This document shows positions 24,558 to 33,036 of a stretch of DNA of 64,000 nt, piece after piece. The notes beneath the pieces were generated by a model. It ran no database searches. It was given only the letters and a program-made list of their open reading frames with translations, and was not told the DNA's origin. This DNA is from Oscillospiraceae bacterium (GTDB lineage: Bacteria; Bacillota; Clostridia; Oscillospirales; Oscillospiraceae): positions 1 to 64,000 of the forward strand of contig JAGBBD010000032.1 in NCBI GenBank assembly GCA_017938625.1. The letters are read 5' to 3'. Each line of letters opens with the position of its first letter. The first letter of the stretch is position 1. The translations under genes and the position numbers were made by a program.

Positions 24558-26336
24558 TTACTCTTCTTCTGCCACAATGGCGATGTGCAGCTCATCAAGC
24601 TGCTTCTGGCTGACGGCGGAGGGAGCGTCCATCATGACGTCCTGCGCCTTCTGATTCATGGGGAAAGTGATGACTTCGCGGATGGATTCCTCACCGCTGA
24701 GCAGCATGATCATGCGGTCGATGCCGGGGGCAGCGCCTGCATGGGGAGGTGCGCCGTAGGTGAACGCATTGTACATGGCGGGGAACTTTGCCTTCACATC
24801 TTCTTCGCCCAGGCCCACGATCTGGAATGCCTTGACCATGATCTCGGGATCGTGGTTTCTCACAGCACCGGAAGCGGTCTCGTAGCCGTTGACCACCAGA
24901 TCGTACTGGTCGGCATTGATGGCAAGGAGCTTTTCCATATCGCCTTCGGCATCCAGCAGAGCCTGCATGCCGCCCTGAGGCATGGAGAAGGGGTTGTGGC
25001 AGAATTCCAGCTCGCCGCTCTCTTCGCCGATCTCGTACATGGGGAAGTCCACGATCCAGCACATGGCGTACTGCTCTTCGTCGAAGTGGCCGGGCACACG
25101 CTTGCCGATCATGTTGCGGATGACGCCTGCTGTCTTCTGCGCAGCCAGCTTTTTGCCTGCTGCCATGCACACGAAGCTGCCGGGCTTCAGATCCAGCTTC
25201 TGCACAAAGGCATCCTTGCACTCGACCAGGAACTTGGAGATGCCGCCGGTCAGCTCACCGTTTTCGTCCACCTTGACCCAGCAAGCCTTGTTGCCGGTCT
25301 GGACTTCCACATCCTTGAGCAGCTTGTCGATCCACTTACGGGCTTCGGTGAAGTTGTCCACAGCCACAGCCTTGACGGTAGCGCCTTCGAAGGGGCCGAA
25401 GCCGCAGCCCTGCACGATCTCGGAAACATCGGAGATCTCCAGATCCACACGCAGGTCGGGCTTATCGGAGCCGTAGCGCTCCATGGCTTCGTTGAAGGGA
25501 ATACGGCGCAGGGGACCCTGATCCACACGGCTGCCGTATTTGCCGAACTTTTCAAAAATGGGGATGAGCACTTCTTCCAAAGTGGTCAGAACATCGTTCT
25601 GAGTGGCAAATGCCATTTCCATATCCAGCTGATAGAACTCGCCGGGAGTACGGTCGCCGCGTGCGTCCTCATCACGGAAGCAGGGAGCGATCTGGAAGTA
25701 ACGGTCAAAGCCGGAGGTCATGAGCAGCTGCTTGAACTGCTGAGGAGCCTGAGGCAGAGCATAGAACTTGCCGGGATGCTTTCTGGCAGGCACCAGATAG
25801 TCACGGGCACCTTCGGGACTGGAGGCGGTCAGAATGGGCGTGGTGATCTCCAAAAAGCCCTTTGCGGTCATAGCGGCGCGGATGGCAGCGACCACGTTGC
25901 AGCGCAGGATGATGTTGCTCTTCACAGCGGGGTTGCGCAGATCCAGATAGCGATGCTTCAGACGCAGGGACTCTTCTGCCTCACGGCTGCGGTTGATCTC
26001 AAAAGGCAGCTCGTTGTGGATGCACTTGCCGAGCACTTCGATCTTGGTGGGCACCACTTCGATATCGCCGGTCGCCAGCTTGGGGTTCTTGCTGGCGCGC
26101 TCACGGACAACACCTTCCACGGAGATAGTGGTCTCCTTGTTCAGGGGCTTGACTGCGTTCATCATGTCTTCCGTTTCGATGACCACCTGAGTGGTGCCGT
26201 AGAAGTCGCGGACGACCACGAAAGCGAAGTTGGCGCCGACTTCACGGACAGTCTCCATCCAGCCGACGATCTTGACATTCTGACCAACGTGCTCCATGCG
26301 AAGCTCGTTGCAATTATGGGTACGGGATTGCATCAT
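24558..26336 (-). CDS. aspS: Aspartyl-tRNA synthetase
   Basis: 592 residues, full length. N-terminal anticodon-binding OB fold (VGWMETVREVGANFAFVVVRDFYG), class II motif 2 (FRDEDARGDRTPGEFYQLDMEMAF), a GAD insertion domain, and motif 3 (GAPPHAGAAPGIDRMIMLLSGEESIREVITFPMN). Charges tRNA-Asp, and in genomes without asparagine synthetase also tRNA-Asn; the discriminating type cannot be read by eye. It follows hisS by 24 bp, the usual hisS-aspS operon of Firmicutes under one T-box. Confidence 0.97.
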   Translation of the reverse strand: MMQSRTHNCNELRMEHVGQNVKIVGWMETVREVGANFAFVVVRDFYGTTQVVIETEDMMNAVKPLNKETTISVEGVVRERASKNPKLATGDIEVVPTKIEVLGKCIHNELPFEINRSREAEESLRLKHRYLDLRNPAVKSNIILRCNVVAAIRAAMTAKGFLEITTPILTASSPEGARDYLVPARKHPGKFYALPQAPQQFKQLLMTSGFDRYFQIAPCFRDEDARGDRTPGEFYQLDMEMAFATQNDVLTTLEEVLIPIFEKFGKYGSRVDQGPLRRIPFNEAMERYGSDKPDLRVDLEISDVSEIVQGCGFGPFEGATVKAVAVDNFTEARKWIDKLLKDVEVQTGNKACWVKVDENGELTGGISKFLVECKDAFVQKLDLKPGSFVCMAAGKKLAAQKTAGVIRNMIGKRVPGHFDEEQYAMCWIVDFPMYEIGEESGELEFCHNPFSMPQGGMQALLDAEGDMEKLLAINADQYDLVVNGYETASGAVRNHDPEIMVKAFQIVGLGEEDVKAKFPAMYNAFTYGAPPHAGAAPGIDRMIMLLSGEESIREVITFPMNQKAQDVMMDAPSAVSQKQLDELHIAIVAEEE

Positions 26337-26360
26337 AATAGTATCCTTCTTTCTTTTGGA

Positions 26361-27719
26361 TTAGTTTTCCACAATAACGGTGCCTGCATTCTTTTCTGCA
26401 AGACCTTTTTCAATGAGCGCAGCGGCGTCTGCAGCGGTGACGGTGACCTGTTCGCCCTTGGACAGATCCTTCACGGAGCAGGTGCTTGCGGCGATCTCGT
26501 CTTCGCCCAGGAAGATGGCATAGGGGATGCCCAGCTTGTCGGCATAGGACATCTTTGCCTTGAACTTCTTCTGCTCGGCATACAGCTGCACACGGATGCC
26601 CTGTGCGCGCAGCTCGGTTGCCAGCGTGATGGCAGGTGCCAGATCCTCGATCATGGGCAGGATGAGCACATCGGCGGGGGCGGTGTTGAGGGCGTCATTG
26701 AGCATATTCTGCTCACCCAGTACATAGAAAAGTCTGGTCAGACCGATGGAAATGCCAACACCGGGCAGCTGCTTGTCGATGTAATACTCGGCAAGGTTGT
26801 CGTATCTGCCGCCGGAGCATATGGAGCCGATCTCCGGGTGATCGAGCATACAGGTCTCATAGACCGTGCCGGTGTAGTAGTCAAGACCTCTTGCGATGGT
26901 CAGATCCACGGCGAAGTTTTCTTCCGGCACACCGAAGGCAGCCAGATACTTTGTCACGGTGGTCAGCTCGTCAAGACCAAGATCCAGCAGCTCATTCTTG
27001 CCGCGGTAGCCTTCCAGAGCCTGCAGTACCTGCTCGTTGCTGCCGGTGATCGCCATAAAGTCCAAAATGGCTTTTGCCTGTTCAGCCGTCAGACCGAGAT
27101 CCTCGGTCAGAATGACGGTGACCTTCTCGGCGCCGATCTTCTCCAGCTTGTCCACCGTGCGCATGATGTCGCCGGATTTTTCCGTCAGACCCAGGGATGC
27201 GTAGAAGCCGTTGAGGATCTTGCGGTTGTTGACGCGGATCTGGAAGCGCTTGAGACCCAGGGTGGTGAAAGTTTTATAGATGATGGAAGGGATCTCCGCC
27301 TCGTTGACGATATCCAGCTTGCCGTCACCGATGATGTCGATATCCGCCTGATAGAACTCACGGAAGCGTCCGCGCTGTGCCCGCTCGCCGCGGTAGACCT
27401 TGCCGATCTGATAGCGGCGGAAGGGGAAGGACAGCTCACCGTAGTGCAGCGCCACATACTTGGCAAGAGGAACGGTCAGATCAAAGCGCAGAGCCAGATC
27501 GCTGTCGCCCTTTTGGAAACGGTAGATCTGCTTTTCCGTTTCGCCGCCGCCCTTGGCAAGCAGCACATCGGCAGCTTCGATGGCAGGGGTGTCCAGAGGG
27601 GTGAAGCCATACAGGGAGTAGGTCTTGCGCAGCACCTCCATGACGCGCTCCATCTGCACCTGCGGTGCAGGCAGCAGCTCCATGAAGCCGGAAAGTGTTC
27701 TCGGTTTGATGGTTGACAT
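26361..27719 (-). CDS. hisS: Histidyl-tRNA synthetase
   Basis: 452 residues. Opens with RTLSGFMELLPAPQVQMERVMEVLR, then class II motif 2 (YRGERAQRGRFREFYQADIDIIG), the histidine-specific RGLDYYTGTVYE, motif 3 (GGRYDNLAEYYIDKQLPGVGISIGLTRL), and an anticodon-binding domain in the last 95 residues. GAAAGGAAATAATATT precedes the ATG. It is controlled by the T-box leader directly upstream. Confidence 0.97.
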   Translation of the reverse strand: MSTIKPRTLSGFMELLPAPQVQMERVMEVLRKTYSLYGFTPLDTPAIEAADVLLAKGGGETEKQIYRFQKGDSDLALRFDLTVPLAKYVALHYGELSFPFRRYQIGKVYRGERAQRGRFREFYQADIDIIGDGKLDIVNEAEIPSIIYKTFTTLGLKRFQIRVNNRKILNGFYASLGLTEKSGDIMRTVDKLEKIGAEKVTVILTEDLGLTAEQAKAILDFMAITGSNEQVLQALEGYRGKNELLDLGLDELTTVTKYLAAFGVPEENFAVDLTIARGLDYYTGTVYETCMLDHPEIGSICSGGRYDNLAEYYIDKQLPGVGISIGLTRLFYVLGEQNMLNDALNTAPADVLILPMIEDLAPAITLATELRAQGIRVQLYAEQKKFKAKMSYADKLGIPYAIFLGEDEIAASTCSVKDLSKGEQVTVTAADAAALIEKGLAEKNAGTVIVEN

Positions 27720-27754
27720 AATATTATTTCCTTTCTATGGGGAAGTGATAAAAC

Positions 27755-27995
27755 AAAAATGCTCCCGCCCAATGATACATCTGTGCATATCATGGGACGA
27801 GAGCATGCGTTTGCATACTTCGTGGTGCCACCCACGTTCAGGGAATGATCCCCCTTATGTTCCGCGGAAAGCGCCGCGGTGCGTCGGCTCGGCAGGTGTC
27901 CTTCCCCCAAAGCAGCATGCGGAAGACTTTCAGCCGTGGTCTTCCTCTCTGCGGCAGCGCTGTGGGATACTGCTCCTGTGTCTTCGCCCAAAGGT
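27755..27995 (-). ncRNA. T-box riboswitch leader of hisS-aspS
   Basis: On the minus strand the conserved T-box AACGTGGGTGGCACCACG lies at 27838-27821. It is followed by the terminator stem ATGCTCTCGTCCCATGAT (27806-27789) pairing with a near-complement (27776-27759) and a T run. The preceding 150 nt are rich in helices, as expected for stem I. Uncharged tRNA pairs with the specifier and T-box and prevents termination. Histidine specificity is inferred from the gene order; I could not fix the specifier codon with certainty. Confidence 0.9.
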
Positions 27996-28412
27996 TTATC
28001 GAAGTGTCTTTTTCGGTCTGATCAGTTCGCGCCAATCCAGATCGCCGCGCTGCAGACCCATGATCAGGATCTCGGCAGAGGCCAGATTGGTGGCACAAGG
28101 GACATTGTAGCTGTCACACAGGTGCAGCGTCTGCATCACTCTCTGATCTTCCCAGGGGTCGGTGCCGTTGGGATCGGAGAAGAGCAAAACCATGTCGATC
28201 TCATTGTAAGCAATGCGCACGTCCACCTGCTGGTGTCCACCCTGGTGGCTGGACAGGAACAGAGAAACGGGCAGACCTGTTGCATCGGCAACAAGGCGGC
28301 CTGTGGTGGCGGTGGCAGACAGATTGTGCTTTGCCAGAATGCTCTTATAAGCAGTGCAGAACTGGACCATCAATTCTTTTTTCTTATCGTGTGCCATCAA
28401 GGTAATGTTCAT
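27996..28412 (-). CDS. mgsA: Methylglyoxal synthase
   Basis: 138 residues, full length. The family motifs are MNITLMAHDKKKELMVQFC, TATTGRLVADATGLPV, LSSHQGGHQQVDVRIAYNEIDMVLLFSDP (with the catalytic Asp in a GGxxQ-type context) and the C-terminal LCDSYNVPCATNLASAEILI. It turns dihydroxyacetone phosphate into methylglyoxal and phosphate. I chose the ATG at 28412 after GGGGTGAAC. It lies 33 bp behind minD, probably in one transcript, and its end borders the T-box leader. Confidence 0.95.
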   Translation of the reverse strand: MNITLMAHDKKKELMVQFCTAYKSILAKHNLSATATTGRLVADATGLPVSLFLSSHQGGHQQVDVRIAYNEIDMVLLFSDPNGTDPWEDQRVMQTLHLCDSYNVPCATNLASAEILIMGLQRGDLDWRELIRPKKTLR

Positions 28413-28445
28413 GCGTTCACCCCATATCAGTCGCAAAAAATAGGC

Positions 28446-29183
28446 TTACAGATCCAACAGGGCAGTTTTTCTGCCCATCAGTCGCAAAGTAATGTGTTTC
28501 ACCGCTTCGTAGGCGCTCTTTCTGCCGGAGCGGGCAAGGGGCTTTCCGGCAGCCGCGGAAAGGCTGACTGCCTCATCCTCCGGAACGATGCCCAGCAGGG
28601 GAAGTCCTACGGTATCCATGCAGTCGTCCACCGTAAAGCGCAGACGCTTAAAGAAGCCGGTGCGGATGCGGTTGACCACGATTTTGGCTTCTGCCCGGGA
28701 TACCTGCTCCAGAGCCTGTGCCGTTCTGGCGCCATCACGCAGGGCGGCAGGCTCGCCGCCGGTGACGACCATGGCAAGATCGGCATTGGCTGCGGCAAGG
28801 CGGAAGCCGGCACCCACACCTGCAGGTGCGTCGATCAAAACCCAGTCGTAATCATTTTTGGCATGAGAGATCATGGCGGAAAACGCCTCTGCGTCCAGAT
28901 CTTCCGGCTGTGTGGTCACAGGCGCGGTGAGAAAATGCAGATGCTCAAACTTCGGATGCACAGCCGCCTTGGACAGGGGATATTCCCCACTCATGACGGC
29001 AGTGAAGGGCAGGGCAGGCTCCTGGGACATTCCAAGGGAGATGTCCAGGTTCCGCAGACCCACATCCGCATCGATGCAAAGGACCTTCTGCCCCAGCTTT
29101 GCAAGGCAGCAGGCGACGGCGGCGCACAGGGATGTTTTGCCCGTTCCGCCTTTACCGGACACAACGGCAAGGACTTGTCCCAT
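28446..29183 (-). CDS. minD: MinD-like septum site ATPase
   Basis: 245 residues. Deviant Walker A VSGKGGTGKTS near residue 8, switch I DADVGLRNLDISLG, Walker B YDWVLIDAPAGVG, and a short basic C-terminal tail (LRLMGRKTALLDL) that could act as the membrane-binding helix. MinD directs cell division away from poles together with MinC. No minC or minE/divIVA is adjacent, so a FlhG or other ParA/MinD-type role is an alternative. A strong promoter lies directly upstream. Confidence 0.82.
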   Translation of the reverse strand: MGQVLAVVSGKGGTGKTSLCAAVACCLAKLGQKVLCIDADVGLRNLDISLGMSQEPALPFTAVMSGEYPLSKAAVHPKFEHLHFLTAPVTTQPEDLDAEAFSAMISHAKNDYDWVLIDAPAGVGAGFRLAAANADLAMVVTGGEPAALRDGARTAQALEQVSRAEAKIVVNRIRTGFFKRLRFTVDDCMDTVGLPLLGIVPEDEAVSLSAAAGKPLARSGRKSAYEAVKHITLRLMGRKTALLDL

Positions 29184-29216
29184 GACGATGCCCCCTTCAC
29201 ATCAAAAATCATTTAC

Positions 29217-29245
29217 ATTATATACAAAACTTGGCGCGATTTCAA
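29217..29245 (-). promoter_or_regulatory. Promoter of minD-mgsA
   Basis: Minus-strand TTGAAA (29245-29240), 17-nt spacer, TATAAT (29222-29217), 34 bp before the start. Confidence 0.8.
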
Positions 29246-29294
29246 GATGAAACAGCGCCTTTTTAGGCGAAACTTACAAAAGATTCTCTGTATC

Positions 29295-29331
29295 GTCCAA
29301 AAAGGAAGGGCGGCTGCCGATGCAGCCGCCC
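29295..29331 (-). terminator. Terminator of uraA
   Basis: GGGCGGCTGC (29308-29317) / GCAGCCGCCC (29322-29331), 4-nt loop; on the minus strand followed by TTCCTTTTT. Confidence 0.8.
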
Positions 29332-29348
29332 TTTTATGCGAAATAATA

Positions 29349-30710
29349 TTACTGAACGATGAAGTTGACGGACTTGTCACCCTGCTCGTCGGAGCCGAAC
29401 TCATAGTCCTTGCCGGGCAGGATGGCATTGAGGATGATGCCTACGAGGGCAGCAACTGCCAGACCGGACAGGCTGATGGTAACGGAGCCGATGGCGAAGG
29501 TGATGGCACCGCCGCCGACAGGGGAGAACTTAATGCCAATTGCCAGAACCAGGATCAGTGCAGCGATGAGCACGTTGCGGCTCTTGGTGAAATCAACCTT
29601 GTTTTCGACCACATTGCGGACACCGACAGCGGAGATCATGCCGTACAGGATCAGAGACACGCCGCCCATGGTGGCGGTGGGCATAGCAGCAACGATGGCA
29701 GCGAACTTGGGGCAGAAGGACAGGATCACAGCAAACACAGCAGCGATGCGGATGACCTTGGGATCATAGACCTTGCTCAGAGCCAGAACGCCGGTATTTT
29801 CGCCATAGGTGGTGTTGGCAGGAGCGCCGAACAGAGCAGCCAGAGTGGTGGCAATGCCGTCACCCAACAGGGTGCGGTGCAGACCGGGATCGGCAACATA
29901 GTTTCTGCCGGTGGTGGAGGAGATGGCGCAGATATCGCCAATGTGCTCGACCATGGTTGCCAGAGAGATGGGGGCGATGGTAATGATAGCGGTGATCAGC
30001 ATGGAGGGATCGAAGCCCTCACCGAAGATGGAAAGAGAGGTCTGGGACCATACGATGGGCAGACCGATCCACTTGGCTTCGCTGACGCTGCTGACAACAG
30101 CGGCACGGGAAGCAGGATCAATGATCACAGCAAACAAGTAAGAAGCGATCACACCAATGAGGATGGGGATGATCTTGATCATGCCCTTGCCCCAGATATT
30201 CAGAACGATGACCACGAGAATGGCGACCAGTGCGACGGGCCAGTTGGCAAAGCAGCTGTCCAAAGCGGTGGAGGACAGGGTCAGACCGATGGCGATAATG
30301 ACGGGACCGGTGACAATGGGGGGGAAGAAACGCATGACCTTCTTTGCACCGAAGATCTTGACCAAAAGTGCCAGCAGCAAGTATACCAGACCTGCTACAG
30401 CAACGCCCATACCGGAGTATGTCAGAGGAATGTCCTGACCGGATGCGGTCACAAGACCATAGGCACCGAGGAATGCGAAAGAGGAACCCAGGAATGCGGG
30501 GACCTTCCGCTTGGTGATCAGATGGAACAGCAGAGTGCCCAGACCGGCAAACAGCAAAGTGGTGGCAACGCTCAGACCGGTGATAGCAGGAACCAGCACG
30601 GTTGCGCCGAACATGGCGAACATATGCTGCAGACCTAAGATCAGCATCTTGGCAGTGCCCAGTTCTCTGGCATCATAAATGCCATTTTCGGGGATGGGAT
30701 TTTTAGACAT
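29349..30710 (-). CDS. uraA: Uracil permease (NCS2 family)
   Basis: 453 residues, about fourteen membrane segments. NCS2 signatures are present: LGLQHMFAMFGATVLVPAITGL at the start, a QDIPLTYSGMGVAVAGLVY segment, TIAPISLATMVEHIGDICAISSTTGRN with the substrate-binding glutamate of UraA-type carriers, and GAPANTTYGENTGVLALS. It imports uracil with protons. GAAAGGAGAAAATCAT precedes the ATG. Upstream lie a short leader reading frame and a terminator hairpin, indicating attenuation. Confidence 0.94.
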   Translation of the reverse strand: MSKNPIPENGIYDARELGTAKMLILGLQHMFAMFGATVLVPAITGLSVATTLLFAGLGTLLFHLITKRKVPAFLGSSFAFLGAYGLVTASGQDIPLTYSGMGVAVAGLVYLLLALLVKIFGAKKVMRFFPPIVTGPVIIAIGLTLSSTALDSCFANWPVALVAILVVIVLNIWGKGMIKIIPILIGVIASYLFAVIIDPASRAAVVSSVSEAKWIGLPIVWSQTSLSIFGEGFDPSMLITAIITIAPISLATMVEHIGDICAISSTTGRNYVADPGLHRTLLGDGIATTLAALFGAPANTTYGENTGVLALSKVYDPKVIRIAAVFAVILSFCPKFAAIVAAMPTATMGGVSLILYGMISAVGVRNVVENKVDFTKSRNVLIAALILVLAIGIKFSPVGGGAITFAIGSVTISLSGLAVAALVGIILNAILPGKDYEFGSDEQGDKSVNFIVQ

Positions 30711-30744
30711 ATGATTTTCTCCTTTCTCTTGTGCCCATATTCAG

Positions 30745-30776
30745 AAAAAAAGACCGAAACAGTAAGAGTTTCAGTC
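30745..30776 (-). terminator. Attenuator hairpin in uraA leader
   Basis: In the minus-strand RNA GACUGAAAC (30776-30768) pairs with GUUUCGGUC (30760-30752) and is followed by seven U. It lies between the leader peptide and uraA, 35 bp before the start codon. Confidence 0.7.
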
Positions 30777-30783
30777 AGTCTTC

Positions 30784-30837
30784 TCAATATGGAGAATCAA
30801 AGGGCATGAACACAGAAGTCAGCGTTGTCAGCATCAT
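30784..30837 (-). CDS. Candidate 17-residue leader peptide of uraA
   Basis: Reads MMLTTLTSVFMPFDSPY and stops 7 nt before the attenuator hairpin. AAGGGGTG stands 7 nt before the first ATG, itself about 24 nt from the predicted start of transcription. The placement is that of leader peptides in translation-coupled attenuators. Confidence 0.45.
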   Translation of the reverse strand: MMLTTLTSVFMPFDSPY

Positions 30838-30867
30838 GTGTCGCACCCCTTTCATTTTACGGTTTTC

Positions 30868-30895
30868 ATTATACCACACATTCGCCCAAAAGCAA
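30868..30895 (-). promoter_or_regulatory. Promoter of uraA leader
   Basis: Minus-strand TTGCTT (30895-30890), 16-nt spacer, TATAAT (30873-30868). Confidence 0.7.
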
Positions 30896-30913
30896 CAGAA
30901 AAAATTAGTTTAT

Positions 30914-30929
30914 CCACAAGATATTGTGG
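30914..30929. promoter_or_regulatory. Inverted repeat upstream of CBS gene
   Basis: CCACAA (30914-30919) and TTGTGG (30924-30929), 4-nt spacer, just upstream of a CATAAT -10-like sequence; possible operator. Confidence 0.25.
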
Positions 30930-30957
30930 TCATAATGAGAGCATAGGAGGGATACTT

Positions 30958-31386
30958 ATGAATGTCAAGGATTGTATGAACCGCCATGTGATCGCCGTGG
31001 CGCCGGATGAGAGTGTGGCGGTGGCGGCAAGGCTCATGGCGCGGCACAATGTGGGAGCGCTTCCTGTGAGAGACCGGGACGGGGTTCTGTGCGGCATCGT
31101 GACAGACCGGGATATGGTGCTTCGGTGCATGGCGCTCAACCGCCCGGCAGAGACCACATCTGTCAGCAGAGTCATGACCAACCGTGTGGCTGCCGTGCCT
31201 CCGGATGCCAGCTTGAGCCACGCCGCCATGTGTATGGCAAGAGAGCAGGTGCGAAGGCTGCCTGTAGTGGAGGGCCGCAGACTGGTGGGCATGGTGTCTT
31301 TGGGAGATCTGAGCCATCGCGATGACTATGCCATGGAGGCGGCGGAAGCTCTCAGCGAGATCACCGCCAATGTGAAAAGCTTATAA
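30958..31386 (+). CDS. Tandem CBS domain protein
   Basis: 142 residues consisting of one CBS pair (Bateman module): VKDCMNRHVIAVAPDESVAVAARLMARHNVGALPVRDRDGVLCGIVTDRDMVLR, then VMTNRVAAVPPDASLSHAAMCMAREQVRRLPVVEGRRLVGMVSLGDL. Such stand-alone modules bind adenine nucleotides and regulate other proteins. AGGAGG is 8 nt before the ATG at 30958. Monocistronic between a divergent uraA and a terminator. Confidence 0.92.
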   Translation: MNVKDCMNRHVIAVAPDESVAVAARLMARHNVGALPVRDRDGVLCGIVTDRDMVLRCMALNRPAETTSVSRVMTNRVAAVPPDASLSHAAMCMAREQVRRLPVVEGRRLVGMVSLGDLSHRDDYAMEAAEALSEITANVKSL

Positions 31387-31387
31387 A

Positions 31388-31420
31388 AAATGACGAGTTT
31401 CTTAGAAACTCGTCATTTCT
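31388..31420. terminator. Bidirectional terminator
   Basis: AAATGACGAGTTTC and complement around 31388-31401 / 31405-31418, 3-nt loop, flanked by A and T. Confidence 0.75.
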
Positions 31421-31427
31421 TATAGGC

Positions 31428-31634
31428 TTATTCAGCGTCCAGATCTGCGAAATCTTCCAGTTCGTCTTCGGTGAAAACGGGGCCGTCATCTTCCATGAAA
31501 TCATCGTCCCAGTCATTCTTGCAGCAGGGACACAGCTCCAGCAGGCGATCCCAGAAAACGACCACGAGGATCACTGCGCTGACAACGGCGGCAAGAGCAC
31601 CGATGAGTACGGCGAGCTTGGTCTTCTTACCCAT
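31428..31634 (-). CDS. Small membrane protein with acidic tail
   Basis: 68 residues: basic start MGKKTK, one membrane helix (about 7-27), a CPCC cluster just after it and a strongly acidic tail (DWDDDFMEDDGPVFTEDELEDFADLDAE). GGAGGTATTTACT precedes the ATG. No known family. Confidence 0.7.
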   Translation of the reverse strand: MGKKTKLAVLIGALAAVVSAVILVVVFWDRLLELCPCCKNDWDDDFMEDDGPVFTEDELEDFADLDAE

Positions 31635-31700
31635 AGTAAATACCTCCGATCAATGATACTGATATTTTACTCCATATTCGGAAAAATAACAAGAGCTATT

Positions 31701-32222
31701 TTAAACCCTGACGATGTAGTCGTCTTTGCGTGCTCTGGCGGCAGCGAGAGGCGCGGCTGCGTAACCCAGGATGCAGTGGCCGATGCCGCGATAGCGCTCG
31801 TCGATGCCCCATTTTTTCAGCAGCGCCTTGCCTTCGGGAGAGTCAAATTCTTCTCTTGCCCGATGGATCCAGCAAGATGCCACCCCCAGAGTGGATGCTG
31901 CCAGCATCAGATTGCCCATGACAAGAGAGCCGTCCTCCGTCCAGGTGCGCACATCCGGATCTGCCAGAACGATGCAGACAGTGGGTGCGCCGTAGAAGGG
32001 ATCGGCATCGGGCGTGCCCATGACGGCAGCGTTCATTCTGCGCAGCTGTTCGATGGTCTCGGCATCTTGCACCACCACGATCTTGGCTGCCTGTCTGCCC
32101 ATGCCGCTGGCGGCATAGGTGCCTGCCAGCAGGATCTGCTGCAGCGCATCTTCTTCCACCTGCCGTGCCTCATAGCTGCGGCAGCTTCTTCTTTCCAACA
32201 TGGCTTTGATAACTTCGTTCAT
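31701..32222 (-). CDS. Nitroreductase family protein
   Basis: 173 residues. Starts with the FMN-binding pattern MLERRSCRSYEARQVEEDALQQILLAGTYAASGMGRQ, then DGSLVMGNLMLAASTLGVASCWIH and the C-terminal GIGHCILGYAAA. It is an FMN-dependent NAD(P)H oxidoreductase; the physiological acceptor is unknown. AAGGAGG stands before the ATG. Convergent with nothing, single gene between birA and the small membrane gene. Confidence 0.88.
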   Translation of the reverse strand: MNEVIKAMLERRSCRSYEARQVEEDALQQILLAGTYAASGMGRQAAKIVVVQDAETIEQLRRMNAAVMGTPDADPFYGAPTVCIVLADPDVRTWTEDGSLVMGNLMLAASTLGVASCWIHRAREEFDSPEGKALLKKWGIDERYRGIGHCILGYAAAPLAAARARKDDYIVRV

Positions 32223-32266
32223 GGTGTAAACCTCCTTGCGTGATCGCTGAATAAATCGTCGGTTAC

Positions 32267-32989
32267 TTATACATACCCGTACATGCCTCTGACGGACACT
32301 TCTCCGGAAAAAATACGTTCCTTTGTTCCGTCTTCCAATGTGACCAGCAGCGCCCCTTCTTCATCCATGTCATCCACATGGGCAAGGCGCATCGTGCCGT
32401 TTTGATGCAGCTGCACATCCTGCCCGATGGTCAGACAGTGCGTTTTGTATTCCTGCATTTGGGCAGGTGACATCTGAGAAAGCTGATCGATGACTTGGGC
32501 GGCAAGACGGCTGCGGTCAAAGGCTGCTCCCAGCACCTCCAGAGAGGTGGCGGCCTCATGGGCAATGCCGCTGCAGTTGATGCCGATGCCTACGATGATG
32601 GCATCCCCACAAAGCTCCGTCAAAATGCCGCAGAGCTTTTTGCCGCCGCAGACAAGATCGTTGATCCATTTGATCTGCGGCGCAAGACCTGTCTCCTGCA
32701 AAATGGCGCGGCGGACGGCAACTGCCGCCATGGGTGTCAGCCGGAGATCCGGCTTTTGCCGCAGCAGCACGGACAGATACAGTCCCTGCCCCTTGGGAGA
32801 AAGAAAGCTGCGTCCCAGTCTGCCTCTGCCGGCGCTCTGGTGATCGGCGATCACCACCGTGCCGTGAGGTGCACCTGCTGCAGCGAGTTCTTTGAGATAT
32901 TGATTTGTGGAGCCGACCGTGGCAAGAACGATCAGATGCTCTGCCCAGGGGTGGCCCTGAAGATGAGAAAGAACGGTTTCTTTTGTCAT
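32267..32989 (-). CDS. birA: Biotin protein ligase (BirA catalytic type)
   Basis: 240 residues. Catalytic signature GRGRLGRSFLSPKGQGLYLSVLL (biotinyl-AMP loop), KWINDLVCGGKKLCGILTEL and VGIGINC, then a C-terminal SH3-like domain. There is no N-terminal helix-turn-helix, so it should attach biotin to carboxylases without acting as the repressor. The start at 32989 has no ribosome binding site and lies about 11 nt from the predicted transcription start, so it may be read almost leaderless. It is divergent from bioY, with overlapping promoters. Confidence 0.92.
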   Translation of the reverse strand: MTKETVLSHLQGHPWAEHLIVLATVGSTNQYLKELAAAGAPHGTVVIADHQSAGRGRLGRSFLSPKGQGLYLSVLLRQKPDLRLTPMAAVAVRRAILQETGLAPQIKWINDLVCGGKKLCGILTELCGDAIIVGIGINCSGIAHEAATSLEVLGAAFDRSRLAAQVIDQLSQMSPAQMQEYKTHCLTIGQDVQLHQNGTMRLAHVDDMDEEGALLVTLEDGTKERIFSGEVSVRGMYGYV

Positions 32990-33011
32990 AATGCAAAAAA
33001 TATGATATAGT
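32983..33011 (+). promoter_or_regulatory. Promoter of bioY
   Basis: TTGTCA (32983-32988), 17-nt spacer, TATAGT (33006-33011). The -35 overlaps the birA start codon on the other strand. Confidence 0.65.
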
Positions 33012-33036
33012 ATCCTAAGGTGATGGTATGAAACAA
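33007..33036 (-). promoter_or_regulatory. Promoter of birA
   Basis: Minus-strand TTGTTT (33036-33031), 18-nt spacer, TACTAT (33012-33007), which shares its -10 bases with the bioY -10. Confidence 0.5.

Noticed and set aside
24504..27716. Open reading frame of about 1070 codons on the plus strand
   Set aside because: It lies wholly antisense to aspS and hisS, has no ribosome binding site, and its protein is rich in His, Gln and Leu, as expected from the complement of a codon-biased gene.
27879..30638. Open reading frame of about 919 codons on the plus strand
   Set aside because: Antisense to mgsA, minD, uraA and the T-box; composition is that of a complement frame and no motif is seen.
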